A stretch of DNA of 64,000 bases from Tieghemostelium lacteum (taxonomy: Eukaryota; Evosea; Eumycetozoa; Dictyosteliales; Raperosteliaceae), in contig LODT01000011.1 in NCBI GenBank assembly GCA_001606155.1, positions 496,001-560,000 on the forward strand, in the 5' to 3' direction. Both the position numbers and the translations under genes were made by a program. Position 1 is the first letter of the stretch, and every line of letters begins with the position of its first letter. The notes under the pieces are model-generated. The model saw nothing but the letters and a program-made list of their open reading frames with translations. It ran no database searches and was not told where the DNA came from. Positions 24,901 through 35,194 of this stretch are shown piece by piece.

Positions 24901-25783
24901 AACAATTGAATATAGTCATATTTTAATGACTGTATTTCAGCACTATTCAGATTCTGAAATGTAAATTGACACAGAATAAAAGTAATTTCATTCAATTTCT
25001 CTAGGGTCTTGCTTCTATCATTTACTGAAGTATATAAACTCTTATCCAATGGTGATATTATTGGAAAAAATGAAACCACAGCTTGAATAGTACTCCTAAC
25101 TAACTCCACATTCAGATTTCTCTTTTTGTTTACTTGTAAACTTTCCTCCACACGCTTTTGACTCAAATTTGAAAAATTACAGTTATACTTGAGTTTTGAA
25201 AAATACATTGAATTAACACTCATCAATAGAAGGTCAATACAATTGTGTATTGGGTTACTTTTTATAGCCTATTTTAAATATTAATTAGTTAATGATGAGA
25301 TTTTTTTATTTGGATTTAGATGCATACCTGACAAAGTAAATCATGAGGAAACAATTCATTTTTTAATTTAAAGTTTTCTTTAAATTCTATTGATTGGTAT
25401 AGTGTGTTGATGATCTCTGGATCTTTAGATTGAAGTAATTTTGGATAGAATCCATTGTTATATAATACCATAGCATCTACGGAGTTTAATAAAAGTAATA
25501 TTCTATTATATATTTTGTGTTTATTTGGGTCTTTGATATCACCAGGTACATGAATATAGCTGAAATCAAATTCTTCAATCCATTTTAGATAGTTTGTCAA
25601 CAGTAAGAAATCTTCTAAATTAACTAGAATTTTAAAAAATTGTATTTTACTTTGTAAATTTTCATTACTATCTATAAAATGTTTAAAACCATTATCTAAA
25701 AATTTTGAAAATGTTGATGAATCTTTTATTTCAGATTGGTATATCAAAATTTGTAATTTTATTTGTTCTATATCCCAACCCAT
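21999..25783 (-). CDS. Large F-box-like family protein, paralogue B
   Basis: Exons 25783-25328 and 25268-21999 join in phase 0 (donor GTATGC, acceptor AAAATAG) and give 1241 residues. Exon 1 is 456 bases long, exactly as in paralogue A, and ends at the same LLC-Q/K position. The layout is the same: helical N-terminal half, an F-box-like segment (YVQNLIIQNIVSFICGDPS ... EILELSLTSKIFFQGVAKIF) and an LRR-like C-terminal third. A and B are tandem and in the same orientation, about 80 bp apart, which points to local duplication. Sequence divergence is large outside the F-box-like and IYVRDDHFYE-type blocks, so the duplication is old. The SCF-adaptor function is inferred from the F-box-like segment only. 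Confidence 0.75.
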
Positions 25784-26252
25784 CTTTGCCAGTGTAGATG
25801 ATCATCAAAAAAAAATCAAAAAAAAAATTACTAAAACCCAAATTTAACCTTCTAAGAATAGGTATTATAATATTCTAAGAAACGAATTTGTAAAAATACA
25901 TTGTTTATAACTATTTTGTACGTTCTATTTGATTACCTTTTAATTCAGACCAACTACTTTTTTATATAATCTTTTCTAACCTGCCAGAATTCATTCGAAT
26001 TGGTGTAAGACATATGTTTACCCGTTGTTGGTTTTCAACTTCATCTACTACTATTCATTAAAGATATTACTTAATTAAAATGACAACTATTTATGAATAT
26101 CTTGCAAATTAATTTCAACCCCAAACCTATTAGGATTAAATAAACATCATTTTCCTAAAATATCTGTTAAACATTGTGTTTTACCACCATTTTATTTTTT
26201 TTTTCTTCCTTGCATTTTTTTATTAATTTTTATAAACTTATAGAATATACAA
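25784..26252. other. Divergent intergenic region
   Basis: About 470 bp between paralogue B and the SAMHD1-like gene, transcribed away from each other. AT-rich, with T-rich tracts near 26195-26230 before the SAMHD1-like start. No gene or repeat was recognised. Confidence 0.5.
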
Positions 26253-27792
26253 ATGAATAATATTCATAGTTATCCGTTAAATGATGATGATTATGGAGAC
26301 GAATTTATAGTTGATACTTATCAACAAAATACACCATCAAAATTCCCTTTTCCAAATATGGCAACAAGAGTAAACAAACCATTGAACTCATATATAAAGT
26401 CATCAAAGGTTGTAAACGATGTTATTCATGGTCATATGGAGATACCAAATTATATATTAGAATTTGTAGACACTGAACAATTTCAAAGACTCAGAGATCT
26501 AAAACAAATTGGTACAACCAATTTTGTATTCCCATGTGCCAACCATACAAGATTTGAACACAGTCTAGGTGTAAGTCATCTAGCTGGTAAATATATAGAA
26601 AAAATCAAAGCCTCCCAACCTGAGCTTGAAATTACTCAAGATGAATTAAAATTTGTTAGAATTGCAGGTCTTTGTCATGATTTAGGTAACTATTTGAACA
26701 AAATACGAATATATACGTTTTTTTATATATAAACAGATTTTTTAACACACAATTATTGGATGATTTTATTTATTAGGACATGGTCCATATTCACATTCAT
26801 TTGAATCATGGGTACAGAGTACTGGTAGAAAGTTTCATCATGAAACAATGTCTATAAAAATGTTAGAATGGTTGATTGATGAACATGGTTTGGAATATTC
26901 AACTGATGATATTAAATATATAAGTAATTTGATTACAGGTACACGTCAAGGAAAAGAAAGAAATTTCATTTATGATATAGTTGCAAATCATCGTAATAGT
27001 GTAGATGTAGATAAATTTGATTATCTAGCTAGGGATTCTTATTATTTGGGTAGATCAATTGTATGTGATTTCACAAGGTTGATGGAATTCAGTAGGGTAA
27101 TTGACGATGAGATTTGTTATTGCAGTAAAGAGATTTATAATCTATATGAACTGTTTCATACAAGATACAGTTTACACAAGATTGTGTATACTCATAAAGT
27201 TGGAAAAGCTATTGAATTTATGATTTCAGATGCCTTTTCAGAGGCTGATCATTTCCTGGGAATATCAGATCAAATTGAGGATCCAAGGGAGTATATTAAT
27301 CTCACTGATAGTTTATTGAAACGTATTGAAACCTCAAAAGAACCTCAGTTGGCAAAGAGTAGAGAGATTATAAAAAACATTAGAAATAGAAATCTCTATA
27401 AATTTGTTGATGAAATTCTAGTGGGTTCAGCACAAAAGATTCCAGATGATTTTGCAAAGGAGATTGCTAAAGAAGGAAATGGTCTAGTCCCAGAAGATAT
27501 CATTGTACATCGACTGAAACTCAACTATGCCTTCAAAGATAAAGATCCAGTTCAACAAACTCACTTTTACACGAGATATGATAACACCAAGAAATTCCAA
27601 ATCTCCAAAGAACAAACATCTCAATTGATCCCTAACCAATTCCAAGAAGAAAGAATTCGAATATTTTGTAGAAATAAAGAAAAGTTTGAAAATGTACAGT
27701 TAGCTTTTAGAAAGATTCTCAATAACTATGATATCTCTCCAAATCCTTCATTTACAGCTAGCCCATTTAAACAACAACCACAAAATGAATAA
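26253..27792 (+). CDS. SAMHD1-like HD-domain deoxynucleotide triphosphohydrolase
   Basis: Exons 26253-26685 and 26777-27792 give 482 residues; the intron splits the glycine of the HDLG-H motif. The order of motifs matches human SAMHD1 closely: KVVNDVIHGH, DTEQFQRLRDLKQIG, NHTRFEHSLGVSHLAG, AGLCHDLG-HGPYSHSFE and SVDVDKFDYLARDSYYLG. These supply the metal-binding His, His-Asp and Asp of the HD domain. SAMHD1 hydrolyses dNTPs to nucleoside and triphosphate, so the expected role is control of the dNTP pool. No SAM domain is present: only ~55 low-complexity residues precede the HD region. The residues at the SAMHD1 allosteric sites were not checked individually. A piece of exon 1 is found in the mosaic pseudogene at 18.1 kb. 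Confidence 0.9.
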
Positions 27793-27841
27793 ATATAGAA
27801 ACTTTGTTTTATTTTTCCCTAATGACATTACTATTTAATAC

Positions 27842-29393
27842 TTATACAATAGTCTTGTCAATAAATTGTAATAAATAATTAAATTCTCTACTGTGTGCAT
27901 TATTGTTACTTTGTATAATATATTCATATTCATCAATTAGGTTTCCTATTGTTTTGTAATCTGTATTCAAATAGGCAATAGACAAAGAGTAAATGAACTG
28001 TAAATAGTCATCAGATAGTTGTTGTTCTTCATCAATTTGATTATCTTTTAAATACTTTAAAATGGACAATAATCTAATCTTATCGTTAAAAACTATACAA
28101 TATTTTAATAATTGAAATAGATTAGATTTGAATTCATCTGTATCTGTTTGTTTGTTACCAATAATAATCTCTAAACTATACATATAAAAATCAATTAACC
28201 AATATGATTCAATTGATTTTAATAGCTATTTAAATAGTGTTTTAATATTTATATATATAGTCTTTCATATTAATATCTTTTTCCTGGAAATGAGTACATA
28301 CTTTTATAATTCTTTGAATGGATTTTAAAGAATCTTGATACCTTTTACAAGATGTACTAATTGAAAGTGAAATGAAATATAGGATCATTGATTTATCGGA
28401 AAATGTTTGAAAACATAGTCCACCTGATACCTCGTCTATAAGATTTTGTATAACAGTGCTATCTGTAGTTGGTATTGGTATAGATTGTACTGTATTTAAA
28501 ATTTCTTTATAAACATTTAATAGATTACCAGGTACTTTTATATTTGATTCTAACTTATCCAAATCACTCGACCCTATTAATTGTAATTCAAAAAATGAAT
28601 TTATAAAGTGACTTTCAGATAACTGTTTATCAAATGTTCTAGTTAATCTAGCTAAATATAAATGAGTTTTACATTGTAATGATAATGTATTATTATATAT
28701 ATTATTCCATTGACATTTCACAGCTTCAATGTTAGATTGATCATTCGATTTTGTCAATTTTAATATGTCCAGTATATAGTAGAGACAAACTGCAGATTCT
28801 CTAATCATATTATGTTGTGAATAGTTTTTTGAAACTTGAAATAGATTTTTACATGATAGGTTAGGTTTACTTTGTTTGGTTTTTAAACTTTGTTTAACTA
28901 GTTCCTGTTGTTCATTTAGAAATTCTTTATCTATCCTGCTACTACTATTACTAGATGATATAGATGAGGTACTACTAGGAGGACTGTTGATATGTGTTTG
29001 TTTAATATTAACTGGTGATTTATTTGGTGATGACGAACTATCTAATTTTTTTTGATCTTTTACCAATTGTTTATGTTTACTGCTATTTAAATGCTGAGTC
29101 CATGTTGATTCAGTTTGAAACCTCTTTTTACAATAATTACAAAAATAAGGGTCTTCTTTGATAGGTGATTTAACTGGTGATTCTGATTTTATAGTTTGTT
29201 GTTTTAATTCGGTTTTAATGGAAAGTGGTTCTAATATAGTCTCTTGAAAATCTAATAATCTTTATAATTAGCCTATGAATATCATTTAATTCATATTTAA
29301 ATACAAACAATCTAAATCTAAAATGTTACTATAATATTCAGGTAAAGATTTTAAATGTGAAGTTGCGTTATTATTGTTTTTTTCTTTGTCCAT
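27842..29393 (-). CDS. C2H2 zinc-finger protein with helical C-terminus, unknown function
   Basis: Three exons are proposed: 29393-29309, 29251-28302 and 28225-27842, giving 472 residues with matching phases. The last intron has a good donor (GTATGT inside IIKVCTH) and acceptor (TTAAATAG). The first intron uses a weak donor (GTTTGT), so that border is tentative. A single U1-type finger (YFCNYCKKRFQTESTWTQH ... H) lies near residue 75, followed by a Ser-rich linker and a long helical region with tetratricopeptide-like spacing (for example AVCLYYILDILKL and SLSIAYLNTDYKTIGNLI). I do not recognise the family. An RNA- or chromatin-linked role would be a guess. The 3' end is 50 bp from the SAMHD1-like gene (convergent). 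Confidence 0.65.
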
Positions 29394-29868
29394 TTATGCC
29401 AAATCAAATGCAAGATAGTGTAAAAAATATGAAAATTAGATAAATTTGAAAAGTCGTATTAAAATGGGAAAACTAGTAATTTAAGAAAATAGTAAATTCA
29501 CACATATTATTAAACATTTATTGTTTTTAGATATCGTTATCACCCATTTTGTAAAATTTTTAACAATAATTATGATGTTTTTTCAATCAAACTAAAACAC
29601 TACATGCATTTTATTTAAATAATGTAATTTATTTTTGTTATTTATAAAATGGAGTGAGAATTTAGATTGTTTCAAATGACATAATCAATAAAACTCTCAT
29701 TGATTGATGGGAAAAGTTAACCACTCAAAAAAAAAAGTTATAAAAATTAAAATAAAATTTAATTTTTTTTAATTTAATTTATTTATTGTTTTATTGATAG
29801 CTTACTCAATATAAATTGATTTTTTTTTTTAATTAATATTTAATAGTTATTTTATAATAATATAATAA
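29394..29868. other. Divergent intergenic region
   Basis: About 475 bp, very AT-rich, between the zinc-finger gene and the RBR ligase. Poly(A)/poly(T) tracts occur at 29727-29838. No gene or RNA was recognised. Confidence 0.5.
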
Positions 29869-31753
29869 ATGGATGAAGATATTTTATTTGAAAATCCATT
29901 TTATATAACATCAATACCTAAAAAGACTACAACCACTACAACAACTACTACAACTACAACTACTACAACTACAAAGACAAATAGTACACCACCACTATCT
30001 ACCAAACATCAAAATGAAGAATTTCAAGTAATAGCAGAACGTTTAAAAGGCTATGAAAATGATTATGAAGACAGTGATTTGCTTGTAAATTTCTATAGTG
30101 ATTTGGATGATGAAGGTGAAGAAGGTGTTGATAAACAAGCTATGAACAGTTCTGTTGACTATCAAAGTGACTCTGAAAATGTTGTCTCAAATACAGCAGA
30201 TTCAGTTATTCTCAGTCAAATTGCAGATAAATGTATGTTTTTTTTGGATATCATTGAATCTATCAGTGCATCTTTAGATGAAGGTGATATTTGGAGAGCT
30301 GATAAAGAAAGTGAATCTTTCCTCAAAGCACAATATCAAGATTTTCAAATTCAAAAAGCACTATTGGAAGATCCAAATAACCCAAACAGACCCAAAAATA
30401 CTATACTTTTAAACCAGTGTATAGCCATTGAGAAGAGATATCATGAATTAACTGATTCTTTAAATGTCTTTAGATTAAAAAATAAACAATTTCATCAACA
30501 TAATAATAATAGTCCCAGTAATAGTAGTAATAGTAATATAGTAGTAGATAGTAATGTAATATTAGATAATAGTCAAACTAATAATAATAGTAAATATAAA
30601 AGTATAAAATTAAAAATTGTAAAAAAACTTAAAGATATAAGCTCAGGTACAAGAAGTGCAAATGTAAATACACAAAATATTGTAATCAATATTGATGATA
30701 AAAATATTGATAATACAACTGGAAATAATAGTAATATAAAAGAGAATGGAGAAGAAGTAGAGAATAATATAGAAATTGAAGAAACTGTAAATTATATACA
30801 AAAATTTGAAATTATAGATATAGTGGAACCAGGACATTGCCCTGTATGTTTTGAAGATGAAATATCACCACAAAAACTATTTCAGATATCGCAATGCTCT
30901 CATCAATATTGTGTTGATTGTCTATCAGAATACATTAGTGTAAAGATTGGTGAAAGATTTGTGAATATATCGTGTCCCTATCCAAAATGTACTAGTTACC
31001 TTCAGTATGACCAAATCAAGGCAATTGTCAGTGCTGATATATTCCAGAGATTTGAGGATTTGACATTTAATACATTTTTATTGAATAATCCCAATTATAA
31101 ATGGTGTCCAAATCCATCAGGTCTCTGTCAGAATGTAGTCTATGGCGAAGAAGATCATCCAAGATCAAAATGCTCCAATACCACTTGTAATTATGATTTT
31201 TGTTTTAAATGTTCTGAACCATGGCATGCTGACAGTACCTGTGAACAATATCAACAGTGGAAAATTGATAATGGTATGGTAGACAAACAGTATAAACGTT
31301 GGGTTAAAACTGCCAAAACTAAAAAATGTCCAAAATGTAAAACCGAGACTGAAAAGGGTGTAGGGTATGTATACAATCTATTCAATCTACCTCCAAAACA
31401 AAAAAATACAAAATTATTAACCTTTATATTTAATATTATGTAGATGTAATCATTTAAATTGTTTGGTTTGTCATTATCAATGGTGTTGGTTATGTCAAGG
31501 TAAATACACTGATAATCATTTTGAAATTTTAAATCCATTTGGATGTCCGGGTCTAGAAAATCAAAAATCACTTAACCTAGGTAGTAGAATAGCAATTAAA
31601 TCTGCGCTTTCATTAGGTCTTATTGTAGGTGGTGCTTTGGCAATCTCAATTGGTATTCCAACTGTAATTATAGGTCTACCAGCCTATGGTGTTTATCAAT
31701 TATCAAGACGTATAAAAAACAACAGAAAAGCAAAAGCAAAATATTCAAAATAG
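29869..31753 (+). CDS. RBR (RING-IBR-RING) E3 ubiquitin ligase with C-terminal membrane segment
   Basis: Exons 29869-31364 and 31444-31753 give 601 residues. After a low-complexity, acidic N-terminal ~320 residues come RING1 (CPVCFEDE ... CSHQYCVDCLSEYI), IBR (KWCPNPSGLCQNVV ... CNYDFCFKCSEPWH) and RING2 (CPKCKTETEKGVG-CNHLNC ... CWLC). By analogy with parkin and HHARI, the first Cys after the GVG segment is the thioester-forming residue; its codon is the first complete one in exon 2. The C-terminus has about 45 small and hydrophobic residues (SALSLGLIVGGALAISIGIP), then a basic tail, which suggests membrane anchoring as in RNF19/RNF144-type RBR ligases. The substrate is unknown. Confidence 0.88.
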
Positions 31754-31969
31754 TGGAAAAACTAAAATACCCTTTTCCTATTTAACATATATTTATTTAC
31801 AAAATAATAATAAATTACATGAAAATTATTATTTTTATAAATTCATATAACCAAATGGATATATGACATTAGATTTTCTTTATCATTTTATTTTAAATTA
31901 GTAAAAATGTACATGTTTAATTTAGAAGATATAAATTTGGTGGGGAGTATATATAGGTTGAGTATTGGT

Positions 31970-32461
31970 TTAATCTACACCTAATGAGAAATCTTTAACT
32001 TTATCGTGTACATTTTTAACCTTTGAAGGTGGCATGTTTTCTTTTGATGTTGAATTTTTAATTAATTGTTCGTATTCCTCTTGTAAGTCTACTAGAGTTT
32101 TAGGGTTCTTGATAATGAATGGATATAGTGCTTTATGATCAAAGTTATCACCATGAACAACTTTATTTCTATTGTGATACTTTTCATTTGATCCAGTTTT
32201 TAAAAATTCATATTTATTTTGTACTGGAGTTGCTGTTTTATATCTTTCATCATGAAATTTATAATTGTGTTTATTAGAATTATGTTTTGAATAAAATCTT
32301 AAATACCATAATTCATTGCTTTGTTTTAGTAAAGTTAGTTTATTCTATTATAATCATATATATATATATTTATAATGTTAGTATATTATTGAATTTCATT
32401 TACAGAAGGATAGAATAGGTATGGTATTGGAGAGGAAATTTCGTAGGTTGATATTTACCAT
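31970..32461 (-). CDS. Small protein, possibly COA8/APOPT-like; start exon uncertain
   Basis: An open frame of 124 codons plus stop runs from 32344 to 31970, after a clear acceptor (TTATAATAG). No in-frame ATG lies at its beginning. The only upstream ATG that fits by phase is at 32461-32459, spliced immediately after the start codon (ATG|GTAAAT), giving 125 residues. Using the longer exon from the same ATG would break the frame. The start of the main exon (KLTLLKQSNELWYLRFY) weakly resembles the 'KLR.LRQE...W...FW' segment of the mitochondrial cytochrome-oxidase assembly factor COA8/APOPT1, but the rest does not clearly follow. Function therefore stays open. Confidence 0.5.
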
Positions 32462-33003
32462 TTTACATAAGTGTGAATTTAATAAAAAAAAACAAAAAAA
32501 AAATTTTTGTATTAATTTCAACAAAAAAGAAATTTCCTAATATGTAAATTTAATAAAGATTTCAAAGACCATTTTAATTTATCCAAATAAGTGAAATTTC
32601 TCATATTATCGATTTCAAATTTTAATCAAATACTTTTGATTGGGTAATAATTTAAAATAAAAAATCAAGAACCAATATTTATTTGAACTTTACCTTTGAA
32701 TATCTAAAAGTTTTTACCTATATATTTATTTTGGACCAAAACCTTAAATTCTTTAAATTGATAATATTTGAAACCAAGATCAATTGAGAAGGTTGTTTAA
32801 TGTATTTATTTTTAGGTGAAAATATTTATAATGTTTTTAATAACGAAACTTTAAATAAAATTAATTCAAGTATTGGAGGAAAAAGGGGTGAAACGAATTT
32901 TTTGATTTATTACTTGATCATATGTAAAAAAACGGACTAACTACACCCTGGTTAAAGATTTTAATATTGTTTTTTAATTATAAATTGATTATTGTTTTTG
33001 TTT
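32462..33003. other. Intergenic region
   Basis: About 540 bp of AT-rich sequence between two genes on the minus strand: upstream of the small 32 kb gene and downstream of scsB. No coding frame or repeat was recognised. Confidence 0.5.
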
Positions 33004-34332
33004 TTAGAGTGGTAAACGGAAAGAAATTTCCAATTCAGATTTTTCGGCGAGAGATACAATTTCAGCAATTTTAACAGCTTTTTGAGCGGCATCATCTAGA
33101 TCATCGGCAGCAATTAATCTGAGACCAGATTCTTCCATAATTTTTTTAGCGCTTTGAACATTGGTACCCTGAAGACGTACAACCAATGGAGTTTTGATGG
33201 AGAGTTCCTTAACGGCAGCAATGATACCCAGGGCAATGATATCACATTTCATAATACCACCAAAAATATTAACGAGAATAGATTTGACATTTGGATCTGA
33301 GCTAATGAGTTTGATAGCTTCAGTTACCTGTTTTTGAGTTGCACCACCACCAACATCGAGGAAATTAGCTGGGTTACCACCGTACAATTTGATAATATCC
33401 ATACTGGCCATTGCTAAACCAGCACCATTTACAAGACAACCAATGTTACCGTCTAGACCAATGTAATTGAGATCGTATTCAGATGCTTTAACTTCTCTGG
33501 CATCTTCTTGAGATTTGTCACGAAGTTGGAAGATGTCTTGGTGACGGAATGCAGCATTGTCATCAAAGTTCAATTTAGCATCCATGCACATTACCTCACC
33601 TGATGCAGTCTCTGCAAATGGATTGATTTCAACGAGTGTACAATCATTTTTAATGAAAAAGTTGTAGAGTTTAGTCATTTGATCTTGAGCCTTTTCAATG
33701 TTCTTTGGAGAGAATCCTAGTTTCTCTGCAAGTCTTTTAGTCTGCTCAGGTTTGATTCCTTGCATTATATCAACTGGTTCCTTGTAGATTGCTGATGGGT
33801 TGTCACGGGCAACTGCTTCGATATCTACACCACCTTCAGGACTGCCAACCAAGACAGGTCCACCAGTTTTACGGTCCATTAAAATGGCAAAGTACATTTC
33901 TCTTCTGAGATAGTGTCTCTCTGCAATGTAGACTTGATGTACAACTTTACCTTCTGGACCTGTTTGTTTAGTTACCAATGTATGTCCCAACATCTTTCCT
34001 GCAAATTTCTTTACCTCCTCTGGACTATTACAAATGTGAACTCCACCTTTAAGTCCACTGGTAAATATACCTTTACCACGACCACCTGCTAGAATCTGTG
34101 CTTTAACTACTAGATCTTGTGTATTTAAAAGTTCACCAATCTTTTCTGATTCCTCTGGTGTTATAGCTACATTGCCTTTTGGACACTCAATGCCAAAGTT
34201 TTTCATTAACTTTTGTGCTTGATATTCATGAATGTTCAAATATCTTTTACTGTATTGTATTGGTTGACCAAAACTCTTATTGTATAATGATGTTTTACTA
34301 ATAGTCTGTTTAATTAGATTCGATATCATCAT
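33004..34332 (-). CDS. scsB: Succinate-CoA ligase (ADP-forming) beta subunit, mitochondrial
   Basis: A single exon encodes 442 residues. The first ~30 residues are basic and hydroxylated with no acidic residue, a typical mitochondrial presequence. The mature part starts at LNIHEYQAQKLM and has the ATP-grasp domain (VVKAQILAGGRGKG, GPVLVGSPEGGVDIE, LVEINPFAET) and the C-terminal CoA-ligase domain (ILVNIFGGIMKCD, PLVVRLQGTN). The wording is nearer to SUCLA2 (ADP-forming) than SUCLG2: ERHYLRREMYFAI, NYIGLDGNIGCLVNGAGLAM and the end EIVSLAEKSELEISFRLPL. The enzyme makes ATP from succinyl-CoA in the TCA cycle with an alpha subunit encoded elsewhere. Codon use is less AT-biased than in neighbouring genes, as expected for high expression. 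Confidence 0.92.
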   Translation of the reverse strand: MMISNLIKQTISKTSLYNKSFGQPIQYSKRYLNIHEYQAQKLMKNFGIECPKGNVAITPEESEKIGELLNTQDLVVKAQILAGGRGKGIFTSGLKGGVHICNSPEEVKKFAGKMLGHTLVTKQTGPEGKVVHQVYIAERHYLRREMYFAILMDRKTGGPVLVGSPEGGVDIEAVARDNPSAIYKEPVDIMQGIKPEQTKRLAEKLGFSPKNIEKAQDQMTKLYNFFIKNDCTLVEINPFAETASGEVMCMDAKLNFDDNAAFRHQDIFQLRDKSQEDAREVKASEYDLNYIGLDGNIGCLVNGAGLAMASMDIIKLYGGNPANFLDVGGGATQKQVTEAIKLISSDPNVKSILVNIFGGIMKCDIIALGIIAAVKELSIKTPLVVRLQGTNVQSAKKIMEESGLRLIAADDLDDAAQKAVKIAEIVSLAEKSELEISFRLPL

Positions 34333-35194
34333 TTACAATTGTTTTTTAATTAATTTATAATACAATATAACTAATTAATTAAAAAAATAAATATATATAA
34401 AAGTTTGAAAAAAAACCTGGAGGTTAAATGATCAAAAAATAGGAAAAAAATGATGAAAAAAAAATAAATTTCTATTCACTGTTTTGAACATTTCGTTTAA
34501 TTTAAATAAATATTTATTAAATTGAATTGAATCTTAAATATTTCATTTATATTTCAAATATTCAATGAACAAAATTTATAAATAATTTTAATACATATTT
34601 TAAATATTAAAAATAAAAAATTAACAGAACTTCAATAATTCATTTTTTTACTGAAAACTAAAAAAATTGATGATTTTAAAAAAAAATTTTTTAATTTTTT
34701 TTCATTATTCTGTCTCCAGTAAAGGTAACATTTCATATAACATTTAACACTCATTATAATTATTATATTTTATGATTTATAAAATTTTTTATGATGAATT
34801 GATCAATTGGGAATCTCTATGAATATAGATGATAAGAACACGATCAAACACTGTCTGACAAAAAATCAAATTAATTTTATATATATTATAATGAATTTCC
34901 ATTTTTAATCAAATCAAAATATACTAATAATATTAATTATACAACACAGAAAATATCTTAATTCTCTTATGATAATACTTAGGAAACAAAGAATAAATAA
35001 AACCTTTATAATTTTAAATTTAAAAACAAATTTCGAAAGACCGCTTTCCTCGCGGGGTTCGATTTTTTAAGTTTTGATTTGATAAAAAATTTTTTTTTAT
35101 GATTTATTTTTTTTTTAGAAAATAAAGGGGTTATTATTCATTTTTGAGAATTGTTTTAGTAATAGGTACTAATGAAAAAGACAATTAATTAATC
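34333..35194. other. Divergent intergenic region
   Basis: About 860 bp, one of the most AT-rich stretches here. It holds the promoters of scsB and of the DENN-WD40 gene. The only unusual item is a GC-rich hairpin at 35034-35062. No ORF is supported. Confidence 0.5.
35034..35062. other. Isolated GC-rich hairpin followed by a T run
   Basis: Within a nearly pure AT stretch lies a short GC-rich segment that can fold as nested stems: CGAA (35034-35037) with TTCG (35058-35061), and CCGC (35041-35044) with GCGG (35052-35055). A TTTTTT run follows. It contains a GGTTCGA block like a tRNA B box but there is no A box or acceptor stem. Function is unknown. Confidence 0.4.

Noticed and set aside
25860-26250. 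Possible decayed gene pieces in the spacer before the SAMHD1-like gene
   Set aside because: Short open stretches show no match to neighbouring genes that could be confirmed by eye.
30643-31571. Minus-strand frames opposite the RBR ligase
   Set aside because: They lie wholly across conserved RBR coding sequence and have no domain of their own.
35003-35069. tRNA gene suggested by a GGTTCGA B-box-like block
   Set aside because: No A box, no acceptor or anticodon stem, and the bases after the T loop cannot pair as a T stem.
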